The notes: generated by a model not told the origin, from the letters alone. 64,000 nt of DNA from Procambarus clarkii (GCF_040958095.1 NC_091177.1:852501-916500); one strand, 5' to 3'. Positions 10,316-22,243 are shown, counted from the first letter of the stretch. Made by a program: numbers and translations.

Positions 10316-10330
10316 TCCCTCCCGTCCCCT
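10316..10330 (-). promoter_or_regulatory. Polypurine tract next to LTR
   Basis: The reverse strand reads AGGGGACGGGAGGGA immediately before the LTR start. This is the expected position and composition for the plus-strand priming site upstream of a 3' LTR. Confidence 0.7.
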
Positions 10331-10508
10331 AAGAAAAAATGAAATGAACAGAAGGTTATTTCATTTTTTTTTTTTTTTTGTTTGGCTGCATGAGTATAAC
10401 AGGTCATATAACATGAGAAATGCTTCAACAAAGTCCAATGAAAGGAAAACTCCCAAATTAACAATATACAAAATTTACAAATATCTTCTGAAGGAAGAAC
10501 ACTACATG

Positions 10509-10823
10509 TTAAGGCACTGCAACAGGAAATCCTCTGGATAAGGCATCAGCAGTAACATTTTGCCTCCCAGGAATATGACGAATTACAATATTGAATTCTT
10601 GCAGCAAACGTGGAAACGTGGCTGGAGCATTCCTTAATCCAAAGGGCATGACATTAAACTCGTAAGCTCCATCAGGAGTGATAAATGCTGTCACTTCCCT
10701 TGCAAAATCTGTAAGAGGTATCTGATGATATCCCTTACATAGGTCCAACTTCGTCATTTCTGTTGCTCCACCTCTTTCCGCAGATGGACCCAGACATTCG
10801 AAGCTCTCTGCAAGTCTTAACAT
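10509..10823 (-). pseudogene. Gypsy pol remnant: RT fused to end of RNase H
   Basis: The reverse strand encodes a Ty3/gypsy reverse transcriptase segment (TKLDLCKGYHQIPL, then FITPDGAYEFNVMPFGLRNA) that jumps directly into an RNase H tail (VIRHIPGRQNVTADALSRG) and a stop. The YxDD box, most of RNase H and the whole integrase are missing. Only about 180 bp separate the stop from the polypurine tract. This is an internally deleted body. The join is in frame, as in a recombined or template-switched copy rather than random decay. Confidence 0.8.
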
Positions 10824-12354
10824 TTGTTTTTCTTATTCACTTGTAATACTGCGTACGGTTCATTGGTAGTCAATATTTTGTTGCTTTACCTGTTGCTTTT
10901 ATCACAAAAACCAGTATGAAGTGTCTTGCTGTTCTTCCCATAATTTTCTCTTTCCATGTCACTTGTCCTCAGTTTCTGTTTGTAATGACTGGGGTTCTCA
11001 CAGAAGACCTGCAGTTGCACCTTGCACTTGTAATAGCCCACATTAAGTTACTTAAAGAGCCAACAACAAGATACCAACACAGCCGTGGCCAAGATAATAA
11101 CACAAAGTAATGATCTCTTCCACTATGATATTGTAATCTTGCATCAGGAGTCATCTTTCTACCCAAGAGACAATTGCTAGAGGGCTTAGAACAGTTCGGA
11201 GTCATACGCCACATTCTTATGGTGTAAGGCAGTGAAGCAGCTCTACCCTTGAGATGGTGGCAAGAATTATTAAGAGAGCTAGGGTGTCGTATGTGTATCA
11301 TGTGTGAGAGTATCGCAGGGAAAAGGATATGATTAAAAGGGGTGTGTAACTAATTACTAGTTTATTAAAATAACTTGACACTATTACACGTGGTTCCTTT
11401 ATGTTAATAGAGAATATCACTCCACAAAAGGTAAACAAGCAGACCCAGCAGGACACGCTCCCTCACGGCTCTGGTGCACAATGAGAACGTGGTCTCTACC
11501 ACTTGCAACAGGCAACAGAATGATTCTAGCTGAATACACTTGTGATAACTCTTGACACTGGCAAACACAAGGGAAATTGGCATACAACCATACAGTATAC
11601 TTATAATACACTAGTCAGATGACAATGTGAGCACTGCACAGTAATTACATCTCTGAAAGTTGATTACCACCAAAGTACACAACACTGATATATCAATAAT
11701 CACTGAAAGAGGATACACAATAACAGATGACAGTTATGGGTCACAAGACGAAAATAGTCACATTCTAGTTATACCTGATATGCATTCCATCAACCAGGCT
11801 GTTGGATCTGGTCAACCAGGCTGTTGGATGCCGTTGCTCACAGCTTTACATATGAATCACAGCCTGGTTCATCAGGTATTCTCTTAATGTAAATTGAGTC
11901 ACACTGACTGCCCAATGTGAAATAATTACTTTACTCAAAGAAGCAATGTAGCACTGAACATTATGGTTACAAATGACCTCAAATGTGTGAGTCTAAGATC
12001 AGACTCTTAGCACACTGCAGCATCACAACACAAGATATTGGCATGACAAAGCTAACACCTTACCTTGTATTGTGTTACCTAATTGTATTATTATTGTGTT
12101 ACCTAATAACACAATACAAATAATGTGTATTCAGATAACAGACTCTCATCCGTAGCAGATGCTGGTGAAGTCTCACTTAGCCAGGCGGTCAATTTCTAGG
12201 GTAAGAAATCGCAGGGAAATCACAATCACAGGGTAAGAAGAGGAAAGTGAAAACTTTTAACACTTACATAATGGCCAGGCCTCCCCACTCACTCAAGACA
12301 TTCACACTTCGCTAACGAGACAGGATGATCTGATGACAACGTTGACTCCGGTCG
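10824..12354. other. No gene recognised; short LINE 3'-like fragment inside
   Basis: The first 40 bases may be a little more gypsy RT in another frame. Around 11785-11885 caaccaggctgttgga occurs twice, followed by cagcctggttcatcagg, which resembles the 3' end of a crustacean LINE in reverse (compare 52450-52540). A small palindrome of acctaattgtat/ataacacaat lies at about 12075-12120. Nothing else with coding potential is evident. Confidence 0.5.
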
Positions 12355-12604
12355 GGAGGGAGCCGGTCGGCCGAGCGGACAGCATGCTGGGCTTGTGATC
12401 CTGTGGTCCCGGGTTCGATCCCGGGCGCCGGCGAGAAACAATGGGCAGAGTTTCTTTCACCCTATGCCCCTGTTACTTAGCAGTAAAATAGGTACCTGGG
12501 TGTTGGTCAGCTGTCACGGGCTGCTTCCTGGGGGTGGAGGCCTGGTCGAGGACCGGGCCGCGGGGACACTAAAGCCTTGAAATCATCTCAAGATAACCTC
12601 AAGA
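12355..12604 (+). mobile_element. tRNA-derived SINE
   Basis: The head has RNA polymerase III promoter boxes of tRNA type: an A-box-like ggtcggccgagcgg near 12364 and a B-box gggttcgatcc near 12411, with a complementary gtcccggg/cccgggcgccgg arm. The body carries caatgggca, ttctttcaccctatgcccct, taggtacctgggtg and gcctggtcgaggaccgg. It ends in aatcatctcaagataacctc. The tRNA-like head alone would mimic a tRNA gene, but the body shows it is a SINE. Four relatives lie at 58716, 59176, 60664 and (a different family) 58057. Confidence 0.85.
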
Positions 12605-14624
12605 ATCATCTCAAGACTCGACTATGGTGATAAGTTCACCTCACAGGTGCTGCTCATAGCTAGAGTGTAAGTGAAAGGAATGTGCATAAACACACTGCAC
12701 ACCCTGGATGCGAAACTTTTGTGTGAGACACAATGGCACAATTACAGTGACGACTGTTACACATGTGAGTGGTGACACAGTGTGTCAGTCACGTCGGTGG
12801 ATAGCGCTACACAATTAATCAACAGTTCAAGTCCTTATCCCTCTTGTAATTCACACCTGCATGATGATATATATTATACTAGTTACTTGCAGCAAAATTA
12901 CATGTACTGTATAGAGTTAAACTAGGTACTTTTGCGACTTAGGCTTATTATTCCACTGATTTACGGTGATACAACAATCTGTTACTCCTGTAAACACTTC
13001 ATCACATGGGATCGGTTACACTTTTATCAGTTATCATCCTCATCTGTACAAAGTTCCTCTATTCTTTCACTATAACAGAGCACATGGCTTGGTGATTCTA
13101 TAGGATGCAAGTCGAAAACACATGATAAGCGGTAGAGAACTTTCAAATGAAGTCGGCAAGAAGTGTGCTTTTCCAGGTTTGCCTGAACACAGGAAACAGG
13201 GGTTAGCTTCTTGTCAGGATGAGCTCCACACCCAGAATGACACCCACAGCACCAGCAACAGGGTAGCTGGCTTATTCCATTGCGCAGCTGACAGAGATGC
13301 CTAATCCAATGAGATAGCAGTACACATAACCGGCCAATCCCAAAGTAGCTCTTGAAATGCTTAAGGATAGTGGAACTTCCCCAAATGGGTAGAGGAGTGT
13401 ATACGTAACTTCATGCTTTGTGGACTTACCTGATCTGACCTCACTAGTCTCGGGGAGTCCCAGGAGAGATGAGTAGCTCACAGTACCATGACCCCTCATG
13501 CTTTGCTCCAAAGCTGAATAAGGTGTATTCAGATAGCTGATATTCTGATCACCGTAGCAAATTCCACAATGAATGTACGATGGCCATCATACATGTCGTA
13601 CATTATACAACATGTAATTATGAAATTATTTTGTGAATAGGAAGGATATTTAAAATACTATGTATAGCAGTGCAATTATAAGTATGTGGCAAGCTACCAT
13701 ATGCATGTCTGATATCCATCTGTACGATGCATTAAAGTATTCACCTGTGCAAGGCTTCTTTCTGCCAAGAGTGTAAGGAATGTGACTTGTCTAATCAAAA
13801 TCCTCAGCATTGGTAGCAAGTCTTCAGGCTACCACAGGTTGGAGAAAGGTCAGGGAAACATTGTGTTAAATAGGGCCACTAAACACTCATGGGAATTTGT
13901 AATTTTCAGACAGCTGAATAAATGAGAATTTGTTAGTTTCTTTGAGAAAAATATGCAAATTCCATTATTAGTGGTGGATAATTTTCATTTAGATTACAGG
14001 CGTGTATAATTTTCTTTGTCATTCTAATTTATTCCATAAGAGGCAGGTTTACTTTGATTATATTTTACCTTGATTGTTTTTGCAAAAACAATAAATATTT
14101 CCACAAGAGAGGTTGAATCAGTAAAAAAGAATCTGAAACAAATGTGTGTTTATATTATAATTTATGGTCTTATTGCTTATATTTCTATGCATGGCATTAT
14201 TCACCTCTTTTAATGAATGCTTTGTAATGGCTTTGGGGATGCCTCTTAATATTCCAGTACATCCCATGGTCTACTCAATAATATCTTCTGCATTATTTCA
14301 TAGAAAGTATATCAAACCTCTATGTCTGTACTATGGTTCTGTGGTGTACATTAATATTATGCTGCTTAACAATCTGGCATATTACTGTTATGTATATGAA
14401 TTGGTCACAACTAATTATCATCATATTTGACTTGTCTGAAGTTATATTAAAACAACTTAGTGTAACCTGGCTAATACTGTACAAAGCTTGGTCATCTGAA
14501 TTGATGAATAATGTGAACAAATTCTGTGTGATTCCAAACACTGCCTGAAGCAGATGTGTTCAGATAAGCTGGATAGGCTTATGTTTTCCCCACTGGGGAG
14601 AGGGGGAAAGGAGATTGAAATTTA
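12605..14624. other. No gene recognised
   Basis: Moderately AT-rich unique-looking sequence with frequent stops in all frames. Short open stretches (for example 14164-14430) encode hydrophobic residues with no recognisable motif, start context or neighbour support. I see no repeat with clear edges. Confidence 0.5.
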
Positions 14625-14960
14625 AATAAGTTTATTGAGGTATAAATACACACAAGGAGATGAGGTAGCTCGAACTATTCTCATCCCGTTTAATACAACG
14701 TGTTAATATATATATGTCGTACTGAGTAACCAGAACACACTTCTTGGCCTACTATGCAAGGCCCAATTTGCCTAATAGGCTGAATGATTTTCTTTATTTT
14801 CAATAAATTGTTTCCTATTGGTTTATTTTAAATATTATTATTATATTATATTAAGAACATAAATTATTGATTTTGTTATGTTAATTTAGGTTTGGTTAAG
14901 ATAGGTTAGGTTCGGTCATATATCTACGTTAATTTTAACTCAAATTTATAAAAAATTAGC
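14625..14960 (-). repeat. Interspersed repeat related to the window start
   Basis: It carries taaatacacacaaggagatga, a TA stretch, then gtcgtactgagtaaccagaac and cctactatgcaaggc. The last two are the reverse complement of the block at 65-140. It ends in a short ggttaggttcggtcat TTAGG-like tract near 14900. This is a multi-copy repeat rather than a gene. Confidence 0.65.
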
Positions 14961-15648
14961 TCATACGTAACCAAACATTCTGAGTGATAAATGTTTACAT
15001 TTCTTCCGTTACACATGTAGTATGTTACCAGACGTACACCCAAATACTTGTTTGACTAGGTACACAGACCATTTGCAAAAGACACTCAGACAATTCAACA
15101 AAGTTTCAATCTTGGTGCAAAATTCTTACATCTCTCCATAATATCATCAATCTTTCCATTGTGACACATCCGAGCTATTTGTTCAGAAACAAGTCCTTAT
15201 CTCCATGTTACTATATACTGTACATTAATCAACGGGCAATCAAGAACATAATGAGTGAGGGTGTGAGCCCTGAACATACCACATAGTTTACACTTTGCTG
15301 CAGTCTCTAACACCTATTCAACATGTCCATTAATATTTGTACCGAAGCCTGAGCCGCATGTGTACAGAGTCATTCCAAGCATTTCTCCTTCTACCATAAG
15401 TGAAATGGGTGTTTTGACACACATGTAGTGTTGCATGGTTTGACTTCCCTCATACATTATACCTCTCCTCACCATTTCTGTTTATGCCTGAATATTTCTC
15501 ATTTTGGTTTTAATTTGTCTCATTGTTAAAACACATTCAATACCAACTTGTAGTTTTGATGTGGCGGGGAAGTAGGAAGGAAGGCAGAAAAGGAGAGAGT
15601 AAATAGTAGTGTATGAAGGGGAAAATTATACTAAAAGCATTGCAATCC
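14961..15648. other. No gene recognised
   Basis: AT-rich sequence with stops in all frames and no clear repeat edges. Confidence 0.5.
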
Positions 15649-15652
15649 ATAA

Positions 15653-16382
15653 CACTTTTGCGTTCTTGGCTTGCACTCGCCAGACTACCCCAAGGTGGCC
15701 TGGACGTTTCTCGCAAGAGCGTGGCAACACTGAAATGTGTGTACTCTTTTCAGTTTTATCACCTCAGTTTTCGTTGTACGTCGTTCATTTTGGTACCAAA
15801 ATGTTTGCAATAGAATTCCCTACAGGAGTATATGAATATATGAATATAGAGTATAAGTATATAGTATATGAATATAGCTTTTGGATGGCACCCCGTCCAA
15901 AAACCCGGTGTGTCACCCGCACCAAACCCAGAAATGAGCCTAGCATTACCCATAAGTGTGCAAGAGCAATACAATGTGTATACTCTTTTCACTTTTTTCA
16001 TCTCAATTCTCGTGCTACGTCTTTCATTTTGGTATCAATTTGTTTGCAATAAAATTCCCTACAGGGATATTTGCATACAAGGTCCAAAAGCCCGGTGCGC
16101 CCCACCCACAGCAAAGACGAAAGTCGGCCAAGCGTTACTTGTGAGCGAGCACCCATTGGCATACCCGCAACACCTGCTCACAAATGTATTTACTTTTTTA
16201 AGGTTTCTCACCTCAGTTTGCAATAAAATGGGAAGATGTTGGCGCACATTTTAAAGAGAGTCCTATAAAGATCGGATAAAAACTTGAATTTTAACACATT
16301 TTAATTTTGGGTGTCACCTACGTCCCCAAGGAACATCCGCAGTTATTTGTGGACGTCATCTCCGTCCCTAGGAGCGAAAGTG
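15653..16382 (+). mobile_element. TTAA-flanked CACTTT element, copy 1 (730 bp)
   Basis: The ends are cacttttgcgttct and, on the right, the complement of cactttcgctcct. The right flank is TTAA and the left is ATAA, one base off. Inside are diverged units of about 240 bp, each with gtgt(at)actcttttca, then ttcattttggtaycaa (15785 and 16024), then gcaatararttccctacagg and a ccaaaa-cccggtg stretch. A distinct right-end domain (ggcgcacattttaaa to gtccctaggagcgaaag) is shared with copy 2. TTAA target sites point to the piggyBac superfamily. No transposase is encoded, so it is non-autonomous. Confidence 0.7.
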
Positions 16383-16386
16383 TTAA

Positions 16387-17264
16387 TAGTGATTTATATC
16401 TGTTGTGTGTTAGGTTATTGTTTGACCAGGGAGTGTTGAATAGTTTGATATGTGAACAGTTTCTCTCTGTGGTCGATTGTGGTACAGTATCTCTTCCACT
16501 GTGCTATTAATTCCTAGATAACAACATTTGGACTCAATGGAGCTCAGATTGCATGGGGCCTAGCATGTCTGTGTGGTAGTGATCATTGTCATCACTGACT
16601 TGCCTCTCAAATATAAGAGACTTGAGTTTGAACCCTGGACAGGGCGAAATACAGTACAGTAATTGGATACTGTTCCAGTAATATACAGTACAGTAATTGG
16701 ATACTGTTCCATCACTGTTCGCACCCATGTGCAAAGCAGTACTGTAATTGGGGACCTAGATGAAAAGCAATTGGCATATCATTTTCTAGGAAAACATGGT
16801 ATTGAATAATGTAATTAGCTGCAGTACCAGGCCCAAGCCCTGATTCCTAGTTTGAAATTGTTTTTCTTTAATATACTGTATTGTACTTTAATAAAATTTA
16901 AGTTATTACACTATGCTTTAGGGGTAAAGTTAGATAGGTTGGCATCCTTGGAGGAAATTTTTGATTTGTATTGGCTCTATTGAAATTTGGAATAGAGACT
17001 ATTTTACACATAGATAATTTATGTTAAATGTGGCAATGAACTAAGGCCGTATAACACACATCATGCTTCACCTGTACAACAAGGCAAACAGCCCAGTGTT
17101 GGTCACGATGGTACTGAAGAGAAGACATAACAGTCAGGATGGTGCTAAAGGCAGATGTACATTCATATTAATTGTGCTTTGGTACGGTCAGGATAGTACC
17201 AAAGACAGATGTATATGAACTATCAAGATACTGCAGGCGATGAGTCACAATAACATGGCTGAAG
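16387..17264. other. No gene recognised
   Basis: AT-rich. A short direct repeat (tacagtacagtaattggatactgttcca) occurs twice near 16645-16710, and the phrase ggatagtaccaaagacagatgta recurs in varied form near 17135-17210. No coding signal is seen. Confidence 0.5.
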
Positions 17265-17266
17265 TA

Positions 17267-17425
17267 TGTTGACCAGACCACACACTAGAAAGTGAAGGGA
17301 CGACGACATTTCGGTCCGTCCTGGACCATTCTCAAGTCAAGTCTCATTCACAATCGATTTGAGAATGATCCAGGACGGACCGAAAAGTCGTCGTCCCTTC
17401 ACTTTCTATTGTGGCCTGGTCAACA
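17267..17425. mobile_element. 159-bp hairpin MITE flanked by TA
   Basis: The arms (about 17267-17337 and 17358-17425) are near-perfect reverse complements, containing gaagggacgacgac and ggtccgtcctgga with their complements, around a 20-base loop. TA flanks both ends, suggesting a Tc1/mariner-type target site. It could fold into a stem of about 70 bp. Confidence 0.7.
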
Positions 17426-17448
17426 TATCAAGATGCTGTAGTTGATAG

Positions 17449-17640
17449 CTGGTTGATACCTGGTTGATGGGGTTCTGGGAGTTCTTCTACTCCCCAAGCC
17501 TGGCCCGAGGCCAGGCTTGACTTGTGAGAGTTTGGTCCACTAGGCTGTTGCTTGGAGCGGCCCGCAGGCCCACATATCCACCACAGCCCGGTTGGTCCGG
17601 CACTCCTTGGAGGAATAAATCTAGTTTCCTCTTGAAGATA
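17449..17640 (-). mobile_element. LINE 3' end (AAPSNSLVDQ family)
   Basis: The reverse strand gives the last residues of a LINE ORF2 (KQQPSGPNSHKSSL in one frame, with the diagnostic cggcccgcaggcccacata and gtttggtccactaggctg DNA words) and a terminal microsatellite of ggttgatacct units. The same end occurs at 28926-29190 and, attached to a long LINE, at about 63430-63640. Confidence 0.8.
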
Positions 17641-18533
17641 TAGTACCAAAGACATGCATATACATTACAAGACTATAAAAGGATAAATTCATGAATATAC
17701 AGTACTGTTCTGTATAAAGTTATACTGTATATATAATTTTTAAATTGTTGAGTATTGTAAATATTAAGATTTATATATTTACAGTACTGTAGAAACAACT
17801 ACAAATATGAGAATATATAAAAATTATGAATTGTATTATTAAACACAATTTATTGCACAAAACACCAATAGTATTTTATCATTGTATTAAATCTACTATA
17901 AAGCCACAAATTCAGCACAATATGAAGTCCAGAATGTTTAGAATATGCAAAGATGCATAAGTATACAGCCGTAAATCAAGCATTGACAGCTGTATACCTA
18001 TGTTAGTAAAAACATAAGTAAAAATTTTTTTAGTAAAAATCTAAAACATGTTAGTAAATGTCAGTAAAAAACAAAAACAAGAATGTAGTATGAGTAGGAG
18101 CCTGGCATACTGCTGAAGAATGTGATAGACCTTAGAGTTACTGTACCATAAATTATTTTAAACCCACGTAACATAAATTCATTTGTATATTTTGAAACAT
18201 AGTTTAAAAGTGTTTATGCATTAAACTTTTAATCAACATAATGCTGTACCGTGAAAATTACAGGCTGCTTATATTTGTAATTTACTTTCTTTGGATGTGT
18301 AAATAATATATAAAATTATTTTGATGCGGAGTGAAATAACAATAGCGTGGTCTAGTGAGTAATGCATGTGTTAGGTGAAGCAGGACTCAAGTTTGATTTC
18401 ATCAAACTACTCAAAAGATTTTCAAATTTGTTAAATTTTCAGCATTTGCCTTGTGTGCGTGTACTTTATAGTGAATAAACTAACATCTCTTGCATGTAAG
18501 AATGCTACTAACCATTGCTAATCCATTTCTCAG
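17641..18533. other. Presumed intron upstream of first visible exon
   Basis: Very AT-rich with no open frames of note. It ends in a pyrimidine-containing tract and acceptor catttctcag just before 18534. Any exon further upstream of the host gene is not recognisable in this window. Confidence 0.5.
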
Positions 18534-18769
18534 GTGTTGTTGGTGGTGGTGGTACTATTATGAGCATCAAGGTGGTATCAGGTTCTGGTCTGTTACAAAG
18601 TTCACCCCCAGGTCAACCATCACAGCAGCAGCAGCAACAGCAACAACAGCAACAGCAGCAACAGCAGCAAGGCCAGGGACAAGGGCAATCTCGGCCCCCA
18701 CGTTCCCGCACCAATGTGGCTCTTCAAGCAATTATGAAGAGAAACTCGGCCATGCAGGAAGCCAAACAG
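18534..18769 (+). CDS. Host gene internal exon A (polyQ, low-complexity protein)
   Basis: A catttctcag acceptor precedes 18534 and a CAG|GTAAAT donor follows 18769. The exon is 236 bp. It enters in phase 1 (the first two bases complete a Gly codon) and leaves in phase 0. It encodes about 78 residues: a VVGGGG start, a 16-Gln run, a GQGQGQSRPPRSR segment, then TNVALQAIMKRNSAMQEAKQ, which is more complex and probably helical. Splice phase matches exon B exactly. The composition suggests a disordered nuclear or RNP-granule protein, such as a transcription co-regulator or translation repressor, but I do not recognise the family. An upstream start codon is outside what I can see. Confidence 0.75.
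18623..18670 (+). repeat. CAG/CAA repeat encoding 16 glutamines
   Basis: Sixteen consecutive Gln codons mix CAG and CAA (pattern beginning cag x4, caa, cag, caa, caa). The CAA interruptions would limit slippage, which is common for selected polyQ tracts in coding exons. Confidence 0.95.
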
Positions 18770-19493
18770 GTAAATGCTTTTGTATAGTAGTTTCATGAGT
18801 AGTGATTGTTCCAAGGTATATCCCTTCTTTCCAATGAGTTCTTGAGAAATGTAATTAATATTATGTTAATTTAGATGATACCAAGAAACATAACTGAATA
18901 CTGAATCAGCATCCATGCTTTCTATATATAACAAGTGTGTAATAATATCTCATGTTTCCCATGGTTCCCTTTTCATGGAAGTCTGAAGCCACCACTATAT
19001 TATGAGAGGCTAGAACTATAGTAATATATTCATGGTATGCTGAAAACACCACAAGATCACCATGGCAGGCTAAAACTGCCACAATACCGTCATGGTAGTC
19101 TAGAACCACCACAGTATTATCATGGTAGGCTAGAACCACCACAATACTGCCATAGCAGTCTAGAACCACCATAACATAATGATAGGATAGAACCACTGCA
19201 GTATCATTCGGGTAGCCTAGAACTATCAAAGACTCATCACAGTAGATCAGCATCATCATACTGGCTAAACATCCATGACAATATTTCAGCTGTTTCATAG
19301 ACTAGGTGTAAAGTACAGTACACTGCATGAATTGCCTCAGACACCAAATAATGTCTTTTATTTCCTTCCAACAGAGTACCTCCAATGAGAACCCCACCTC
19401 CCCCCACACTGGCATTTCTTATGGACTGTTGCTCATCCATAACTCATTTTCTCAGATCTCTCTAAATTTTCAGTTTATCCCTTTACTATTTAA
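18770..19493. repeat. Intron sequence with degenerate ~36-bp tandem repeats
   Basis: About eight diverged units of the form catggtaggctagaaccaccac plus an aatact-type spacer lie at about 18965-19240. One strand is open across the array only because of the repeat. The rest of the interval is intron with no gene. Confidence 0.7.
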
Positions 19494-20584
19494 CACTTTC
19501 CCGTCCCCGGCATGCGCGCCGCAGTCTACTGCAATGTGTGCCAGGCATTTCATGTCAGTGCGTGGCCAGATTAAAATATGTGTACTCTTACCAGTTTTCT
19601 CACCTCAATTTTCGTATTATGCCATTCATTTTGGTATCAGTGTGTTCGCATTAGAATTACTTACAGGCGTATATGGATAAAGTCCAAAAGCCCGGTGTGC
19701 CACCCGCACCAAACCCAAAAATCAGCCGAGCGTTACCTTTTAGCGCACAAGAGCACTAAAATGTGTATACAGTACTCTTTTCAGTTTTCTCATCTCAATT
19801 CTCGTGCTATGTTATTCATTTTTATATCAATGTGTTCGCAATAAAATTCTCTATAGGGGTATATGCATATAAGGTCCAAAAGATTGGCACCCCCCAACCC
19901 CTCCATCCCCACTCCTGCAGCAAAGCCAAAAGTCAGCCAAGCGTTACTCGTGTGCGAGCACCCATTGACACACTCACAACACTCGCCCACAAATGTGTTT
20001 TCTCACATGAATTTTCATGTTACATTGTTCATTTTGGTATCAAATTGTTTGCAATAGAATTCTCTAAAGGGAATACAGGGTACATGCATATAAGGTAACA
20101 AAGCCTGGTATGCCACCTGCAGCATGTGCCCAGCTAGATGTGCATGAGTGTTACCTGTGAGCATTACCCATCAATTTTCATGTTACATCGTTCAATTTGG
20201 TATCAACTTGTTCACAATATATTTTTCTAAACGTATATATGTATATAAGACAAAAATAAACAGGGGCGCTACCCACAGCAAACTAGAAAGTCCGCCAAGC
20301 TTTACATATAAGCAAGCACCTATCCGCACACCAACACTAAATTGTGTACACTCTGTTCAGTTTTCTCACCTCAATTTTCAGGTTACGTCGTTTATTCTGG
20401 CATCAAATGGTTCGCAATCTATTGGTGCGCATTTTAAACTAGTCCCATAACAATCAGAAAACACAGATTTTTTAACAAATATTTTATTTTTGGACGTCAC
20501 GGCCCTCCTTGTCTCACATCTGCAGAGTTAATTGTGGATGTTGCAGATGTCCAGGGAGTGGGGGGGGGGGGGGGGGCAAAAGTG
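19494..20584 (+). mobile_element. TTAA-flanked CACTTT element, copy 2 (1,091 bp), in intron
   Basis: Perfect TTAA sits on both sides (19490-19493 and 20585-20588). The left end is cactttcccgtcc and the right end is the complement of cacttttgccc. Five diverged internal units have their ttcattttggtatca cores at 19625, 19815, 20028, 20191 and 20391, so spacing is 163-213 bp. The right terminal domain (ggtgcgcattttaaac onward) matches copy 1. There is no transposase. A run of about 17 G near 20560-20576 sits at the right end. It lies in the intron between exons A and B, in the sense orientation. Confidence 0.75.
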
Positions 20585-20588
20585 TTAA

Positions 20589-21339
20589 AAAGAGTTGCAA
20601 TACTGACAATACATATTTGTAACATTCATATTTCTAAAGTAAATAGAACTGTGCTTTCCAGACCAGCAGAAGAAAACCCAATTGCTTCGAGGGTAAAGGG
20701 CAGTAAATGGTTTTTGCTTAAGTTTATTCAAGAACTTAATTTATAATACAGTACAGTAAAAGAAAAAGGGGGTAATGAACAATTATTTTAATCAAATGGC
20801 TGAAATATATTTTGTCACTTAAAAATCAACTTAAGTGACTCACTTAATGAGTACTGCTACAGATGCATTGTAATACAAAGGTACTATGGAATATAGGAAG
20901 TAACAATGTAAACACTGTAATCAATTATGTGTAAATTGGTGCATACAATTAAAATGCAAGAACACAGCAGCACATACAGGAAGGCTGTAGTAGCTGTAAC
21001 TGAAAAAGAGACCACTAACAAGCAGTGTATACAACACACACATGGTATGCATAGCACTAACTTTAATGATAATGAGGTTCCTGAGAGATTATGACTATAG
21101 TGTACTAGAACAATCAATTACAGGACATTTTGGTTGGTAACAACAGTGATAGGGGTTTTTCTCAGAGCAATGTCCTCGGTTTAATATGCATATACAGTAA
21201 CAACTTTGTATTATATTTTAAATTCCCCAAAAATAATGAAAATGGCAAGTATTTTAGACTTTTGAGATTTGAAGCCTCGGAATGGGTCTGATATTACTGC
21301 AATTGGTTCAGCTTAATAGTTAATGTGTAAATGAGTTAC
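20589..21339. other. Intron, no gene recognised
   Basis: AT-rich sequence between two TTAA elements. Scattered stops, no repeats with clear edges. Confidence 0.5.
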
Positions 21340-21343
21340 TTAA

Positions 21344-22221
21344 CACTTTCGCGCTTAGGATTATCCATGAGTCGTCACCGTATTTTATGCGTCACCGCAT
21401 AACAGACGACTCCTGTAGTCCATCGAAAAAATATTTGTATAAAATCCATTTATTATCCGATCAACTTGGGAATAGTATACAAATGTTTGCCATGAAATTT
21501 ACGTTTTCTCTAATAGCCGAACAGCTTATAAAAGAAAACGGTGTGGCAGTGAATCATCGTGGTAAAACAATTGTATTATTGACACGACGAGTGTAATCGA
21601 CGTAGTTTTTATATATGTTGCCGGTCGAACGCATCCTTATGTGACCTTTAATACTTATGTTCTTATAGAACATTCTATTGCGAGCACATTGGTACAAAAA
21701 TGAAATACATACATCGACAAATAATGTCAGGACAGTGAATTGAATATACACTTTTCAAAGCGAGTTTCGCCGATATGCTGCCGCGGGTAACACTTCGGCC
21801 ACTTCCCACATTGTTTTGGGTGGGCTACGACATTAAATCTATATTTATATGCATATGTCCATGTAGAGAATTTTATTGCGATTCCAATGATACCACAATT
21901 AGCGATGTAGGACAACTGTAGGCTTCGCAACCATTAAGAGAGTGGAAACATTTTGTTGCTGTTTGGCGCTCTTGGCGAGTGATCTGAATAGTTTTTTATT
22001 TGGTGTTGATAGTCCTTATGCTTGGGCGGCATTTTATAGGTATGCTCTTATAGACAATTTCATTGTGAACACAGTGATACCAAATTTAAATACGTGCGCC
22101 TTCAATTATTGTCAGGACAGTAAAAAGAGTGTACACTTTTTCGGTCTTACCGCATAGGCGCGCGGAGCGCCGAAAGCATCTAGGGTATTATTTTTTTTTG
22201 AGCGCCGAGAGTGCGAAAGTG
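21344..22221 (-). mobile_element. TTAA-flanked CACTTT element, copy 3 (878 bp), abutting splice acceptor
   Basis: Perfect TTAA duplications lie at 21340-21343 and 22222-22225. The ends are cactttcgcgctta and the complement of cactttcgcactct. Internal units run on the reverse strand, with core complements near 21681, 21885 and 22070 (ggtatca/ttggtac words with gcaataaaat-type partners). The right part, including ggcgctcttggcgag and gcatctagggtatt, is the reverse complement of the left part of copy 4 at 61666-61935. Its right duplication ends 18 bp before the exon B boundary. Confidence 0.8.
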
Positions 22222-22243
22222 TTAATTGTTTTTACTTTTACAG

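Noticed and set aside
12360-12435. tRNA gene (A- and B-box, acceptor-like arm)
   Set aside because: The same head is attached to a common body at 58716, 59176 and 60664, so it is a SINE promoter. The same applies to the tRNA-like head near 58275-58350.
14164-14548. Possible small hydrophobic proteins
   Set aside because: Short overlapping frames on both strands with AT-rich hydrophobic residues, no motif, no splice or repeat support. Probably chance.
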